Of a DNA stretch of 37,179 nt, positions 1 to 7,039 are shown piece after piece. The notes below the pieces were generated by a model. The model made no database searches and had not been told where the DNA came from. It saw only the letters and a list, made by a program, of their open reading frames with translations. Source of the DNA: Helicobacteraceae bacterium (lineage in GTDB: Bacteria > Campylobacterota > Campylobacteria > Campylobacterales > Sulfurimonadaceae); NCBI GenBank assembly GCA_027063225.1, contig JAMOSG010000028.1:1-37179 (forward strand), read 5' to 3'. Numbering within the stretch: position 1 is the first letter of the stretch; every line of letters starts with the position of its first letter. The translations under genes were made by a program, and so were the position numbers.

Positions 1-1
1 T

Positions 2-73
2 GATAAAGAACTTGTTGAGAACCTAATGAATGGTTTAGAAGATTTTAAAAATGGTGACTATAAAATTGTCTAA
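2..73 (+). CDS. 3' end of a probable antitoxin gene (partial)
   Basis: The first 23 codons of the window form an open frame ending at a TAA at 71-73, with acidic and hydrophobic residues and the end GDYKIV. The gene begins outside the window. Its last 23 bases overlap the start of the RelE/ParE toxin at 51, which is the usual antitoxin-before-toxin arrangement of type II systems. The fragment is too short to assign an antitoxin family. The call rests on position and overlap only, so it could be the end of an unrelated gene. Confidence 0.5.
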   Translation, partial: DKELVENLMNGLEDFKNGDYKIV

Positions 74-362
74 GTTCCAAATAGCAGAAACAAAAACATT
101 TGAAAAGTCTAAAAAGAAAATAGATAAGAAGCTTTATGAAAAAATCAAAAATTTTGTTTACCCTCAATTAAGAGAAAATCCATTTTATGGTAGTAATATT
201 AAAAAACTAAAAGATAATCTTGAAGGTTATTATAGATATAGAGTTGGGAATTATAGACTTTTTTATCTTATTGAAGATGAAAAACTTATCGTAGTTGTTG
301 TAGATTTTAAACATAGCAACAGGCATATGATTAACTACATAACAAAACATCGTAGCCAATAA
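51..362 (+). CDS. RelE/ParE-family type II toxin
   Basis: This 103-residue basic protein has the RelE/ParE fold pattern. A lysine-rich helical first half is followed by NPFYGSNIKKLKDN, then the core YRYRVGNYRLFYLIE, and a last strand ending in DFKHSNRH. The R-x-R-x-G-x-Y-R core is the hallmark of RelE-superfamily toxins, which act as ribosome-dependent mRNA interferases or as gyrase poisons. The sequence does not decide which. The ATG at 51 overlaps the preceding frame by 23 bases and has no good Shine-Dalgarno, as expected for a toxin translated by coupling to its antitoxin. A second, more diverged relative lies at 9652. The family is clear; target and activity are unknown. Confidence 0.85.
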   Translation: MVTIKLSKFQIAETKTFEKSKKKIDKKLYEKIKNFVYPQLRENPFYGSNIKKLKDNLEGYYRYRVGNYRLFYLIEDEKLIVVVVDFKHSNRHMINYITKHRSQ

Positions 363-377
363 ATTTTTATTGACTAC
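352..377. terminator. Hairpin between convergent genes
   Basis: An inverted repeat (GTAGCCAATAAA pairing with TTTATTGACTAC, 11 of 12 pairs) spans the toxin stop codon and lies just beyond the end of the opposing DUF420 gene. The loop is T-rich, but no long T run follows the stem on either strand. It is a plausible bidirectional terminator rather than a strong one. Confidence 0.4.
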
Positions 378-389
378 CACTCCTCATCC

Positions 390-872
390 CTAAAACACAA
401 ACAACAGCAAATAAACCCATATCCCACTAAATGATGTAAAAACAATTCCAAGAAGTGCTTTTTGTGCCATCTTTTTATGTCCACGTGAAAACTTTCCTGG
501 AAGCAATTTTTTAAAGTAGTGGTAGTTTCCAGAGATGATAGTATAAGACCAGTAAAAAAGTGTAAGTGTTGCTATAATAATATGCAAAACAAGCACTATC
601 AAAGCATAGTTGTACGACACGCCACTCTCTTGCATAAAAGCATTAAACCCGCCACCTACACGCACACCAAGTTCAAAGTAAGCAACCACAACAACAGAGA
701 TAAAAAAGATAATATTTTGCACCAACATATGTAAAAAATATACTCTTTTTCTCGCTAGTGTAATTCCACCAAAAACTAAAAGTGGCAAAAAAGCTACTAT
801 AAGCGTTACCACATCCATAAACAAGGGTGCTTTTGTTCCTAAAAAACCTTCACTAAACATCAATTCCATCAT
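390..872 (-). CDS. DUF420-family integral membrane protein
   Basis: The protein has 160 residues with four to five hydrophobic segments and scattered histidines (YFLHM in segment 2, LHIII in segment 4, NYHYF and RGHKK before the last segment). This matches the DUF420 (YozB/CtaM-like) family. Some members are linked to haem-copper oxidase maturation, but function in this lineage is unknown. It is the last gene of the mqnP-murG operon. Its ATG overlaps the dedA stop codon by four bases (ATGA), and AAGG lies about 6 bases upstream. An adjacent second ATG at 869 could also serve. The family call is fairly safe; the function is open. Confidence 0.7.
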   Translation of the reverse strand: MMELMFSEGFLGTKAPLFMDVVTLIVAFLPLLVFGGITLARKRVYFLHMLVQNIIFFISVVVVAYFELGVRVGGGFNAFMQESGVSYNYALIVLVLHIIIATLTLFYWSYTIISGNYHYFKKLLPGKFSRGHKKMAQKALLGIVFTSFSGIWVYLLLFVF

Positions 873-1468
873 TTTTTCCTTTTATGGTAAAGGTAATACA
901 CTCCACCTAAAACTATTACAAACGCAACTGCACCAAATGTAAGTTGGTGTAAGTACTCACTAATAAGCTCTTGATTTTGCCCTAAAAAATACCCAAGTGC
1001 AACTAAAATTCCAGCCCAAATTCCTGCACCAATAAAAGTAAAAACCAAAAACTCAACCATATTCATTTTTGCAAGTCCAGCAGGAATCGAGATAAGCTGA
1101 CGCACACCAGGAACCAATCTTCCACTAAAAGTGGAGATATGCCCATGGTTTTTAAAGTAATTATCCATCTTTGTTAATGTTTCTTGTGAAATAAAAAAAT
1201 AGTTTCCATATTTTTCTAAAAACTTTCTTCCCATAAAAAACGCTAAGTAGTAGTTTATGAGTGCACCCACTAAAGAACCAAGTACACCACTTAGTAAAAT
1301 AAAACTTATATCCATCTTCCCACTAAAAGCTAAATACCCAGCAGGAATTAAAACAATCTCACTTGGAAACGGCACAAAACTACTCTCAACAGCCATAAGT
1401 AAAAAAATGCCTACATACCCCCAAGCAAATACTAAATCGACCAAATAGTGTGCGAACTGCTCTATCAT
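869..1468 (-). CDS. DedA-family (SNARE-associated/VTT domain) membrane protein
   Basis: The protein has 199 residues and the DedA signature. The re-entrant acidic motif ESSFVPFPSE (E28, E37) is followed by the glycine-rich GVLGSLVGALINYYLAFFMG and then GRLVPGVRQLISIPAGLAKM, with two more membrane spans and a basic tail. DedA proteins are proton-motive-force-linked inner-membrane proteins. Several flip lipid carriers such as undecaprenyl phosphate or phosphatidylethanolamine. Being translationally coupled to murG (4-base overlap), a role in recycling the peptidoglycan lipid carrier is attractive but is an inference. The length is normal for the family. Confidence 0.9.
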   Translation of the reverse strand: MIEQFAHYLVDLVFAWGYVGIFLLMAVESSFVPFPSEIVLIPAGYLAFSGKMDISFILLSGVLGSLVGALINYYLAFFMGRKFLEKYGNYFFISQETLTKMDNYFKNHGHISTFSGRLVPGVRQLISIPAGLAKMNMVEFLVFTFIGAGIWAGILVALGYFLGQNQELISEYLHQLTFGAVAFVIVLGGVYYLYHKRKK

Positions 1469-2466
1469 TTTTGAACTCTTTGAATCATTTTTTTTGCAAC
1501 ATCTTTTTGTGCATAGTTTGGTAACTCTTTGCTTATTTTTGCAACATCTACACTCTCTAAAGCCTCAAGTAACGCCTCTTTAAGCCCCTCACCCTCTCTA
1601 TGAAGATACGCTAAATTTTTCTCAACTAAAAACAAAGCATTATGGTATTGATGATCTGAAGCAGCATAAGGGTATGGCACAAAAAAAGCTGGAAGTGCAT
1701 TTGCAACTAACTCCCAAAGTGTACTCGCACCTGAGCGACTCACTGCAAAATCTGCTTTGTGCATTAACGAAGCAATATCATCATAAAAACCATAAAGCTC
1801 CACCTCAACACTTAGCTTTTTATATTCCTCTTGCACTCTTTCAAAATCATTTTTCCCAGCTTGATGGATAATTTTAATCCTCTTTGCATCTAACTCTTTT
1901 GCAACACTTAAAGCTAATTCATTAATTGCCCTAGCTCCTTGACTACCACCTAAAAATATAATAGTTTTTAACTCTTTTCTTTGGCGAGCAAGTGTAAAAA
2001 ACTCCTCTTGTGTTGGGTACCCTTTTATGGGTGAATCTTTTTCATACGCAGAGATAAACTCTTTAGCAAAAGGTTTTAAAATTTTATTGAGTTTTCCAAT
2101 AGAAGCGTTTTGCTCATGAATGTAAAGTGGCACACCAACACTTAACGCCCCAAACGCAGCAGGTGCAGCAGAGAAACCACCAACACTATAAACTGCATCT
2201 ACATTATGTTCTTTTAAAATTTTTCTTGCTTCTAAAAAAGCAACAAAAAACTTCCATAAAGCTCCAAGTTTTTTTACACCTTTTTTATTAACAACTCCTG
2301 TAGTTTCTAAAAAAAATGTTTTAAAAAAAAGGGGTGAGTTTTCAAAATAATCTCTATCTTGCCCTTGCGTTGAGCCTATAAAAATTGGACTCTTTGCCTC
2401 TTTTGCTAATGCTTTAGCAACTGCTAAATGCCCACCTGTTCCACCACCAGTTATACAGATTTTCAC
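1465..2466 (-). CDS. murG: MurG, lipid II-forming N-acetylglucosaminyltransferase
   Basis: MurG transfers GlcNAc from UDP-GlcNAc to lipid I at the cytoplasmic membrane face, making lipid II. The 333-residue protein opens with the glycine-rich GGGTGGHL loop. It carries HEQNASIGKLNK in the N-domain, the second-domain nucleotide loop LGGSQGARAINE, and the UDP-GlcNAc-binding stretch SRSGASTLWELVANALPA, followed by DHQYHNA. All family motifs are present. It overlaps ftsW and dedA by four bases at each end, so synthesis of lipid II and its use by FtsW are made from one transcript. Confidence 0.97.
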   Translation of the reverse strand: MKICITGGGTGGHLAVAKALAKEAKSPIFIGSTQGQDRDYFENSPLFFKTFFLETTGVVNKKGVKKLGALWKFFVAFLEARKILKEHNVDAVYSVGGFSAAPAAFGALSVGVPLYIHEQNASIGKLNKILKPFAKEFISAYEKDSPIKGYPTQEEFFTLARQRKELKTIIFLGGSQGARAINELALSVAKELDAKRIKIIHQAGKNDFERVQEEYKKLSVEVELYGFYDDIASLMHKADFAVSRSGASTLWELVANALPAFFVPYPYAASDHQYHNALFLVEKNLAYLHREGEGLKEALLEALESVDVAKISKELPNYAQKDVAKKMIQRVQK

Positions 2467-3641
2467 TCAATCTTTCCTTTTAAATCTACTTTATTACTTA
2501 TCATAAGCACCATTCCAACCCCAAAAGAGGCTCCCAAAATTGCAGAACCACCATAACTTAAAAATGGAACAGATATCCCCTTAATTGGGGTTATACCACT
2601 AATACCATACGCATTCATTAAAAATGCAAATGCAAGAAGCAAACCAACTCCTAAACTAAAAAGATACATACTTTTATCTTCTGCACGGTTTGCTATTTTA
2701 AAAATTCTATGTAAAATCGCTAAGAAAATAAACACAACAAACATAACACCCACAAAACCAAACTCCTCTGCAAGTCCAGCTAAAACAAAGTCTGTGTGCA
2801 CTTCACTTAAAAAGCCTAGTTTAAATGTACCCTCACCAAGCCCAACACCAAAAAAACCACCATTATGTATAGCATTTAAAGAGTGTCCAATTTGGTAAGG
2901 TTCAACCTCTGTTGGAATACGCAACTTTTGAGCAATAAAATCTGGAAAAAATTCAAGCACTGTATTTTGTGCCAATGCCCACCACGATTTTATACGTAAA
3001 ATTCTATGCTCTGCCGAAACAATAAAAAAGATAAAAAATACAAATGCAGCAGAGAGAAGTGCTAAAAAGAGTCTAAAACTACTTCCAGCAAACAAAAGCA
3101 TAAACAAAAATGTTATTCCAAGAACAACAACCTGCCCTAAATCTTTTTGTAAAAAAGCAATTACAAACATTACAAAAATAAAAAGTACACCATAAGGTAA
3201 AATAAGCTTAAGCTCATCTTTAAGCGACTTGTTTACCTTATTAACTATTTTACGTGGAAAACTCCACGCTAAAAAATAGACAAACCCTATTTTAAAAAAC
3301 TCAACAGGTGCTAAAGAGATAAACCCCAGCTTTATCCACCGCTTCGCACCCCCAACAGCATGCACTAAAGACTCTGGCAAAAAGGGCATAAAAAGCATCG
3401 CCACAAAGGAGACAATAAATAAGCCAAGCCCAATTCTTTTTAACCAAACATCAGGGTCTAATTGTGCAAGTGTCCACATAATCCCTAAACTTAAAATTCC
3501 AAAAATAGCTTGACGTAAAACAAAGTGGTATTCATTTACCTTAAAAAGTAAAACAGTGTAAGTAGTAAGGGAGTAAGTTAAAACAATACTCACTCCAATT
3601 AAAATAGCAACGAGAGTAAAAAGCTTTCTATCTGCTTGCAA
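2463..3641 (-). CDS. ftsW: FtsW, SEDS-family septal peptidoglycan polymerase
   Basis: This 392-residue SEDS protein has about ten membrane spans and the conserved features GGAKRWI, FLQKDLGQ (with the family's key aspartate), the GLGEGTFKLGFLSEVHTDFV loop, and GITPIKGISVPFLSYGGSA near the C-terminus. SEDS proteins polymerise lipid II together with a class B penicillin-binding protein. Proximity to murG and the long H/E-x-D-F motif favour FtsW over RodA. The frame has a stop just upstream and no ATG, so TTG at 3641 is the likely start. AGGG lies 6 bases before it. It overlaps murG by four bases. Confidence 0.95.
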   Translation of the reverse strand: MQADRKLFTLVAILIGVSIVLTYSLTTYTVLLFKVNEYHFVLRQAIFGILSLGIMWTLAQLDPDVWLKRIGLGLFIVSFVAMLFMPFLPESLVHAVGGAKRWIKLGFISLAPVEFFKIGFVYFLAWSFPRKIVNKVNKSLKDELKLILPYGVLFIFVMFVIAFLQKDLGQVVVLGITFLFMLLFAGSSFRLFLALLSAAFVFFIFFIVSAEHRILRIKSWWALAQNTVLEFFPDFIAQKLRIPTEVEPYQIGHSLNAIHNGGFFGVGLGEGTFKLGFLSEVHTDFVLAGLAEEFGFVGVMFVVFIFLAILHRIFKIANRAEDKSMYLFSLGVGLLLAFAFLMNAYGISGITPIKGISVPFLSYGGSAILGASFGVGMVLMISNKVDLKGKIE

Positions 3642-3649
3642 AACCTACC

Positions 3650-4177
3650 CTACTTTATTTTGTTGATTTTTAAAACAAACTCAACCTCAGGTTTAGAGAG
3701 GTGTAACTCTTTGGCAATAGTATCTAAAGAAACCCCCTGTTTATAGAGTGAGATTATCTTTTCATCATCATTTGCATGAATTGAAGAAGGAATATTTATT
3801 TGCTTCACTCCACTCTCAAGCATAGAAAGACGTGAATCTATTTGAGCATCGATTGCATTGATATTTTCTTGCATCTTTTTTAGATCTAAATACAAAGGTT
3901 GCACCATATCGTACACACTTCGCTCTATCTCTTGGTAGATCTCATCATCACTCATACGAGATTTTGATTCTGCTTGAATATCTTTTTGGGTATCGGCTAA
4001 TTTTTTCTTTACGTAAAATAACTCACGGTTAAGCTCCTCTACCACAGTTGCAATAGAGCGAATATTTTTATCGTAACTTGAATCTTTTGCAAATACATAA
4101 TAGATAAGATACAAAATAATTGCCGCTAAAATAACAACAATATACTCTAACGTATAATCTGCAAAGTTTATATTCAT
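3650..4177 (-). CDS. Membrane-anchored coiled-coil protein with C-terminal helix-turn-helix
   Basis: The 175-residue protein has one membrane span (about residues 10-30), then a long charged, heptad-like helical region (about 40-130). It ends in a compact segment, LYKQGVSLDTIAKELHLSKPEVEFVLK, that reads as a helix-turn-helix. This architecture resembles the DUF2802/DUF6115-type proteins. I do not recognise a function. It overlaps the upstream PilZ-like gene by four bases (ATGA) and precedes ftsW by 8 bases, so it is made together with the division enzymes. The HTH may be a protein-interaction module, since the protein looks tethered to the membrane. Confidence 0.65.
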   Translation of the reverse strand: MNINFADYTLEYIVVILAAIILYLIYYVFAKDSSYDKNIRSIATVVEELNRELFYVKKKLADTQKDIQAESKSRMSDDEIYQEIERSVYDMVQPLYLDLKKMQENINAIDAQIDSRLSMLESGVKQINIPSSIHANDDEKIISLYKQGVSLDTIAKELHLSKPEVEFVLKINKIK

Positions 4178-4692
4178 TTTTTTCTCTCTTTTAACTCACG
4201 AATTAAAACACGCTCACGAGCAGTCATATAGGATGCCCACTCTTTCTCATCACGCTCATGAATTTTTACAATTTTTGCTAAAGTTTTAGATTCTGCTTGA
4301 AAAAAAATAGCAACATCACGCTTTGGATGTACAGGCATAGAAACCCTACCATAGTAAAGTTCCCCCTTCTCCAAAAGCTCCTCTTTTAGATTCAAATGCT
4401 CAAACCCAATAGACTCAATATGCGCTTCATACATTAATGAAACTCTTTTTGGCTTTTCATTTTTTATCAGCATCTCCAAAGCATCCACTTTTCTATGTAA
4501 CTCTACTAAAAGTTGTAAAAGTATCGGGTCGCTATCTGCTGTTTCACCACGTGCTTTTGCAAGTTTAAGCCATTGACTAATTGGGTCATCATCTGTTTGA
4601 CTTAGTTTATGGTACTCTCTATCAAACTCCTCTTCATTAATTGAAGCGAGAGAAAAAACAATACTAATTGGTGCTTTTACAAGTCTTGCCAT
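4174..4692 (-). CDS. PilZ-like domain protein with helical N-terminal half, lacking the canonical c-di-GMP motif
   Basis: This is a cytoplasmic protein of 172 residues. The pattern is an acidic N-terminus, a helix containing LLQLLVELHRKVDALEMLI (about 63-81), then a beta-rich part with GFEHLNLKEELLEKGELYYG, a strand around PKRDVAIFFQAES, and a final helix ending ARERVLIRELKE. This matches the layout of the oligomeric PilZ-like proteins that have a long helix before a PilZ barrel. I see neither the RxxxR nor the D/NxSxxG motif, so c-di-GMP binding by the usual residues is unlikely. It shares one base with the mqnP stop (TAATG) and overlaps the next gene by four. The family call is by pattern only. 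Confidence 0.5.
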   Translation of the reverse strand: MARLVKAPISIVFSLASINEEEFDREYHKLSQTDDDPISQWLKLAKARGETADSDPILLQLLVELHRKVDALEMLIKNEKPKRVSLMYEAHIESIGFEHLNLKEELLEKGELYYGRVSMPVHPKRDVAIFFQAESKTLAKIVKIHERDEKEWASYMTARERVLIRELKERKK

Positions 4693-5549
4693 TATGCTAC
4701 TACCCTATCTAAAATAATAAGTGCAAAAAATGCGATACCTAAATATCCATTTACAGTAAAAAAAGCTCTATCTATTTGAGTAAAATCTTTTCTTACAAGT
4801 TTTTGTTCATAAGCAAGAACCACTCCACTTCCAAGTGCTGCAATATATGCAAAAAAACCAAGTGATGCTGCCCATACAAATAAAATCCAGAAAATCACAC
4901 TTAAAGCATGAAAAAGTGCAGAGATAAAAAGTGTTGCTTCTGCACCATAGCGAGATGGGATAGAGTAAAGATTATTCTCTTTGTCAAACTCAATATCTTG
5001 TAACGAATAGAGCAAGTCAAATCCAGCTACCCAAAAAATAACCCCTAAACTCAGCAGTACACTCCAAAGTGGAATAGTTCCACTCACAGCAACAACACCA
5101 GCAATTGGAGCAAGCCCTAAAGAGATCCCAAGAACAATATGCGCTAAAGAGCAAAAACGTTTAAAGTAAGAGTAGCTCCCAAGCACCACCAAAATTGGAA
5201 AACTAAGCCAAAAAGCTAAAGAGTTAATGAAGTAAGCAACCACTATAAATGCAAAACCATTTAATGCTATAAAAATCTCCATACTACGCTTGTCAATTCT
5301 GCCATCTACATTTGGTCTTGAAGCGGTACGTGGGTTGTTTGCGTCTATATCTCTATCGGCGTAGCGGTTTAAGCCCATGGCAAAGTTTCTAGCAGTTATA
5401 GCTGCTAGTGCTCCAAAACCTAAAAGTTCCCAACCAAACCAGCCATTTGCTGCTACAACCATTGCTATAAAAATAAAAGGAAGAGAAAAAATGGAGTGTT
5501 CAAACATAACAAGTTCATTAAAATCTTTAAGTTTTTGGAGGATATTCAT
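4692..5549 (-). CDS. mqnP: MqnP-type UbiA-family prenyltransferase of menaquinone synthesis
   Basis: This 285-residue membrane protein has about eight to nine spans and the two aspartate-rich motifs of UbiA prenyltransferases: NRYADRDIDANNPRT (N61, D65, D69) and DLLYSLQDIEFD. These bind the Mg-diphosphate of the polyprenyl donor. Campylobacterota make menaquinone by the futalosine route, so MqnP is a better name than UbiA; this is inferred from the lineage. The start is ATG 5549 (MNILQKLKDFNELVMFEHS), with AAGG 11 bases upstream. A TTG at 5576 would add nine residues but fits the family less well. It heads the minus-strand operon running to position 390. Confidence 0.88.
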   Translation of the reverse strand: MNILQKLKDFNELVMFEHSIFSLPFIFIAMVVAANGWFGWELLGFGALAAITARNFAMGLNRYADRDIDANNPRTASRPNVDGRIDKRSMEIFIALNGFAFIVVAYFINSLAFWLSFPILVVLGSYSYFKRFCSLAHIVLGISLGLAPIAGVVAVSGTIPLWSVLLSLGVIFWVAGFDLLYSLQDIEFDKENNLYSIPSRYGAEATLFISALFHALSVIFWILFVWAASLGFFAYIAALGSGVVLAYEQKLVRKDFTQIDRAFFTVNGYLGIAFFALIILDRVVA

Positions 5550-5602
5550 GAAAGTATAGACCTTTTTTAAAAACAATTCTACCTAAATATGATTTAATCT
5601 TT

Positions 5603-5608
5603 TATAAT
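5603..5608 (+). promoter_or_regulatory. Candidate -10 box upstream of miaA
   Basis: A TATAAT in the divergent mqnP/miaA intergenic region would start transcription near 5615 and leave a leader of about 85 bases before the proposed miaA start. No clear -35 is visible. On the opposite strand, TAGAAT (plus-strand 5576-5581) could serve mqnP. Confidence 0.4.
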
Positions 5609-5699
5609 TTAAGAATGAACTAATTTTATTCAATGTACAATAGATATGTAACTTTGCATAAAGTGACAAATAGTAACAATTTTTTCTCGAGGTGGCTCT

Positions 5700-6593
5700 A
5701 TATTTAAACAACTAGCAATTATCGGTCCAACTGCGTCTGGCAAGAGCGATTTAGCATTAAAAGTAGCTCAGCAGATAGATGCTTATATATTATCGATAGA
5801 CTCACTTAGTATATATAAAGAGATAGATATCGTCTCGGCAAAACCTAGCAAAGATGAGCTACGAAAAATAAAGCATTATGGCATAGACGAAATCTTGCCA
5901 GATGAACAATTTAGCGTTTCTATTTTTTTGGACCTCTACACTAGAGTCAAGCACGCGTGCGAAAGCGATAAAAAGAACTTAATCATTATTGGTGGGACCT
6001 CATTCTATTTAAAGTCACTTATGCAAGGTTTATCTGAAATTCCGCAAATAACTCCGCAAACTGAAATAAAAGTAAAAAATATTCTAAAAGATGTTAAAAA
6101 AGCTCACGAGTACTTACAAACCATTGACCCTGTGTTTGCAAACTCTATATCGGCAAATGATAAATATCGTTTAGAAAAAGCTCTGCTTATTTATGAAGCA
6201 TCTTCTATTGCTCCATCAAAATGGTTTGAAAAACATCCACCACAACCTATTATAAAAGATATTCCTATCTATAACATAGATGTAGAGCGTGAAGTTTTAC
6301 GCCAAAGGATTAATCTTCGTACAAATACAATGGTAGAACTTGGACTTATAGATGAGATTTGCTACCTTGAGCAAAAATATACAAGAGAACCAAACTCTAT
6401 GGGTGCTATTGGGATTGTTGAAGTGTTAGAGTATTTAGATAACAAAATCTCTAAGGAGCAGATGATTCAAAGTATCTCTACCCATACAGCGCAACTTGCC
6501 AAAAGACAACAAACGTACAATCGTACACAATTTCAAAATACCATAAATGCTCCATTAGAAAAGCTTTATGAGTTCATTATGAAAGATTTTTAG
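5700..6593 (+). CDS. miaA: MiaA, tRNA dimethylallyltransferase, apparently starting at AUA
   Basis: MiaA transfers a dimethylallyl group to A37 of tRNAs that read UNN codons. Read from 5700 the protein has 297 residues, normal for the family, with the P-loop GPTASGKS (9-16), IDSLSIYKEID (catalytic Asp near 34), VSAKPSKDEL and GGTSFYLKSL. The problem is the start: the frame is open from 5667 but contains no ATG, GTG or TTG before TTG 5895, which would delete the P-loop and catalytic Asp. A perfect Shine-Dalgarno core GAGGTG (5689-5694) sits 5 bases before ATA 5700, exactly where homologues begin. I therefore propose an AUA start, or a mutated ATG. It abuts the next gene (TAGATG). Confidence 0.85.
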   Translation: MFKQLAIIGPTASGKSDLALKVAQQIDAYILSIDSLSIYKEIDIVSAKPSKDELRKIKHYGIDEILPDEQFSVSIFLDLYTRVKHACESDKKNLIIIGGTSFYLKSLMQGLSEIPQITPQTEIKVKNILKDVKKAHEYLQTIDPVFANSISANDKYRLEKALLIYEASSIAPSKWFEKHPPQPIIKDIPIYNIDVEREVLRQRINLRTNTMVELGLIDEICYLEQKYTREPNSMGAIGIVEVLEYLDNKISKEQMIQSISTHTAQLAKRQQTYNRTQFQNTINAPLEKLYEFIMKDF

Positions 6594-6941
6594 ATGACTT
6601 TAGGTGCATGTCCTTATTGTAATGATGGTGTTATAGAGGTAAGAGATAAAATCGTTCGTGGTAGAAAAACGAAACTCTACGCTTGTAGTAATGCTCATTG
6701 GAGTAGTGAAGATGGGGAGTTTTTTGAATTAACACAAGATGCAACTTGCTCTTTTGCTATTTGGCAAAATGCCCTTGGTAGATACGGTAAATGGCTTACA
6801 TACCAAGATATTCGCACCCTTTTACAAGAACAAGAGTTAGAAGTTACACTTATAAGTAAAAAATATGGCAAAAAAATAGAGTACAAAAAAACAATTATTT
6901 TAGATCAAGAATATGGCGTTGCTGTACTTTGGGAATCGTAA
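6594..6941 (+). CDS. Small zinc-ribbon protein resembling the C-terminal module of topoisomerase III
   Basis: The 115-residue protein starts immediately after the miaA stop. It has CPYC (C6, C9), YACSN (C31) and TCSFAIW (C52), a four-cysteine ribbon. This is followed by WLTYQDIRTLLQEQE and a KKYGKKIEYKKTIILDQEYG stretch. The order (Cys pair, CSN, C-x-F-x-IW, then LT-x-x-x-I-x-x-LL, a GKK strand and a final aliphatic strand) is that of the C-terminal zinc-ribbon repeats of bacterial DNA topoisomerase III, but no topoisomerase core is present. Function is unknown; nucleic-acid binding is the natural guess. A histidine (H35) could be an alternative ligand. Confidence 0.6.
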   Translation: MTLGACPYCNDGVIEVRDKIVRGRKTKLYACSNAHWSSEDGEFFELTQDATCSFAIWQNALGRYGKWLTYQDIRTLLQEQELEVTLISKKYGKKIEYKKTIILDQEYGVAVLWES

Positions 6942-7003
6942 CACCTCTTACTTACTTCAAATTTTTAACTTTCTTCTCTTAAGTAAATCTCAACTTTGCA
7001 AGT

Positions 7004-7009
7004 TATAAT
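7004..7009 (+). promoter_or_regulatory. Probable acs promoter -10 box
   Basis: A TATAAT lies 31 bases before the acs start, and a good AAAGGA ribosome site (7028-7033) follows before ATG 7040. The -35 region is only AT-rich. This gives acs its own transcript, separate from miaA. Confidence 0.6.
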
Positions 7010-7039
7010 ACTCCCAATTACTCCAATAAAGGAAAATAT

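Noticed and set aside
5895..6593. miaA starting at TTG 5895 as a 232-residue protein
   Set aside because: This would remove the P-loop GPTASGKS and the catalytic Asp region, which are perfectly encoded in the same frame upstream with a strong ribosome site; a non-standard start is more likely.
5700..6593. miaA as a pseudogene
   Set aside because: Apart from the start codon the frame is intact, full length and carries every family motif, so I keep it as a gene with an unusual start.
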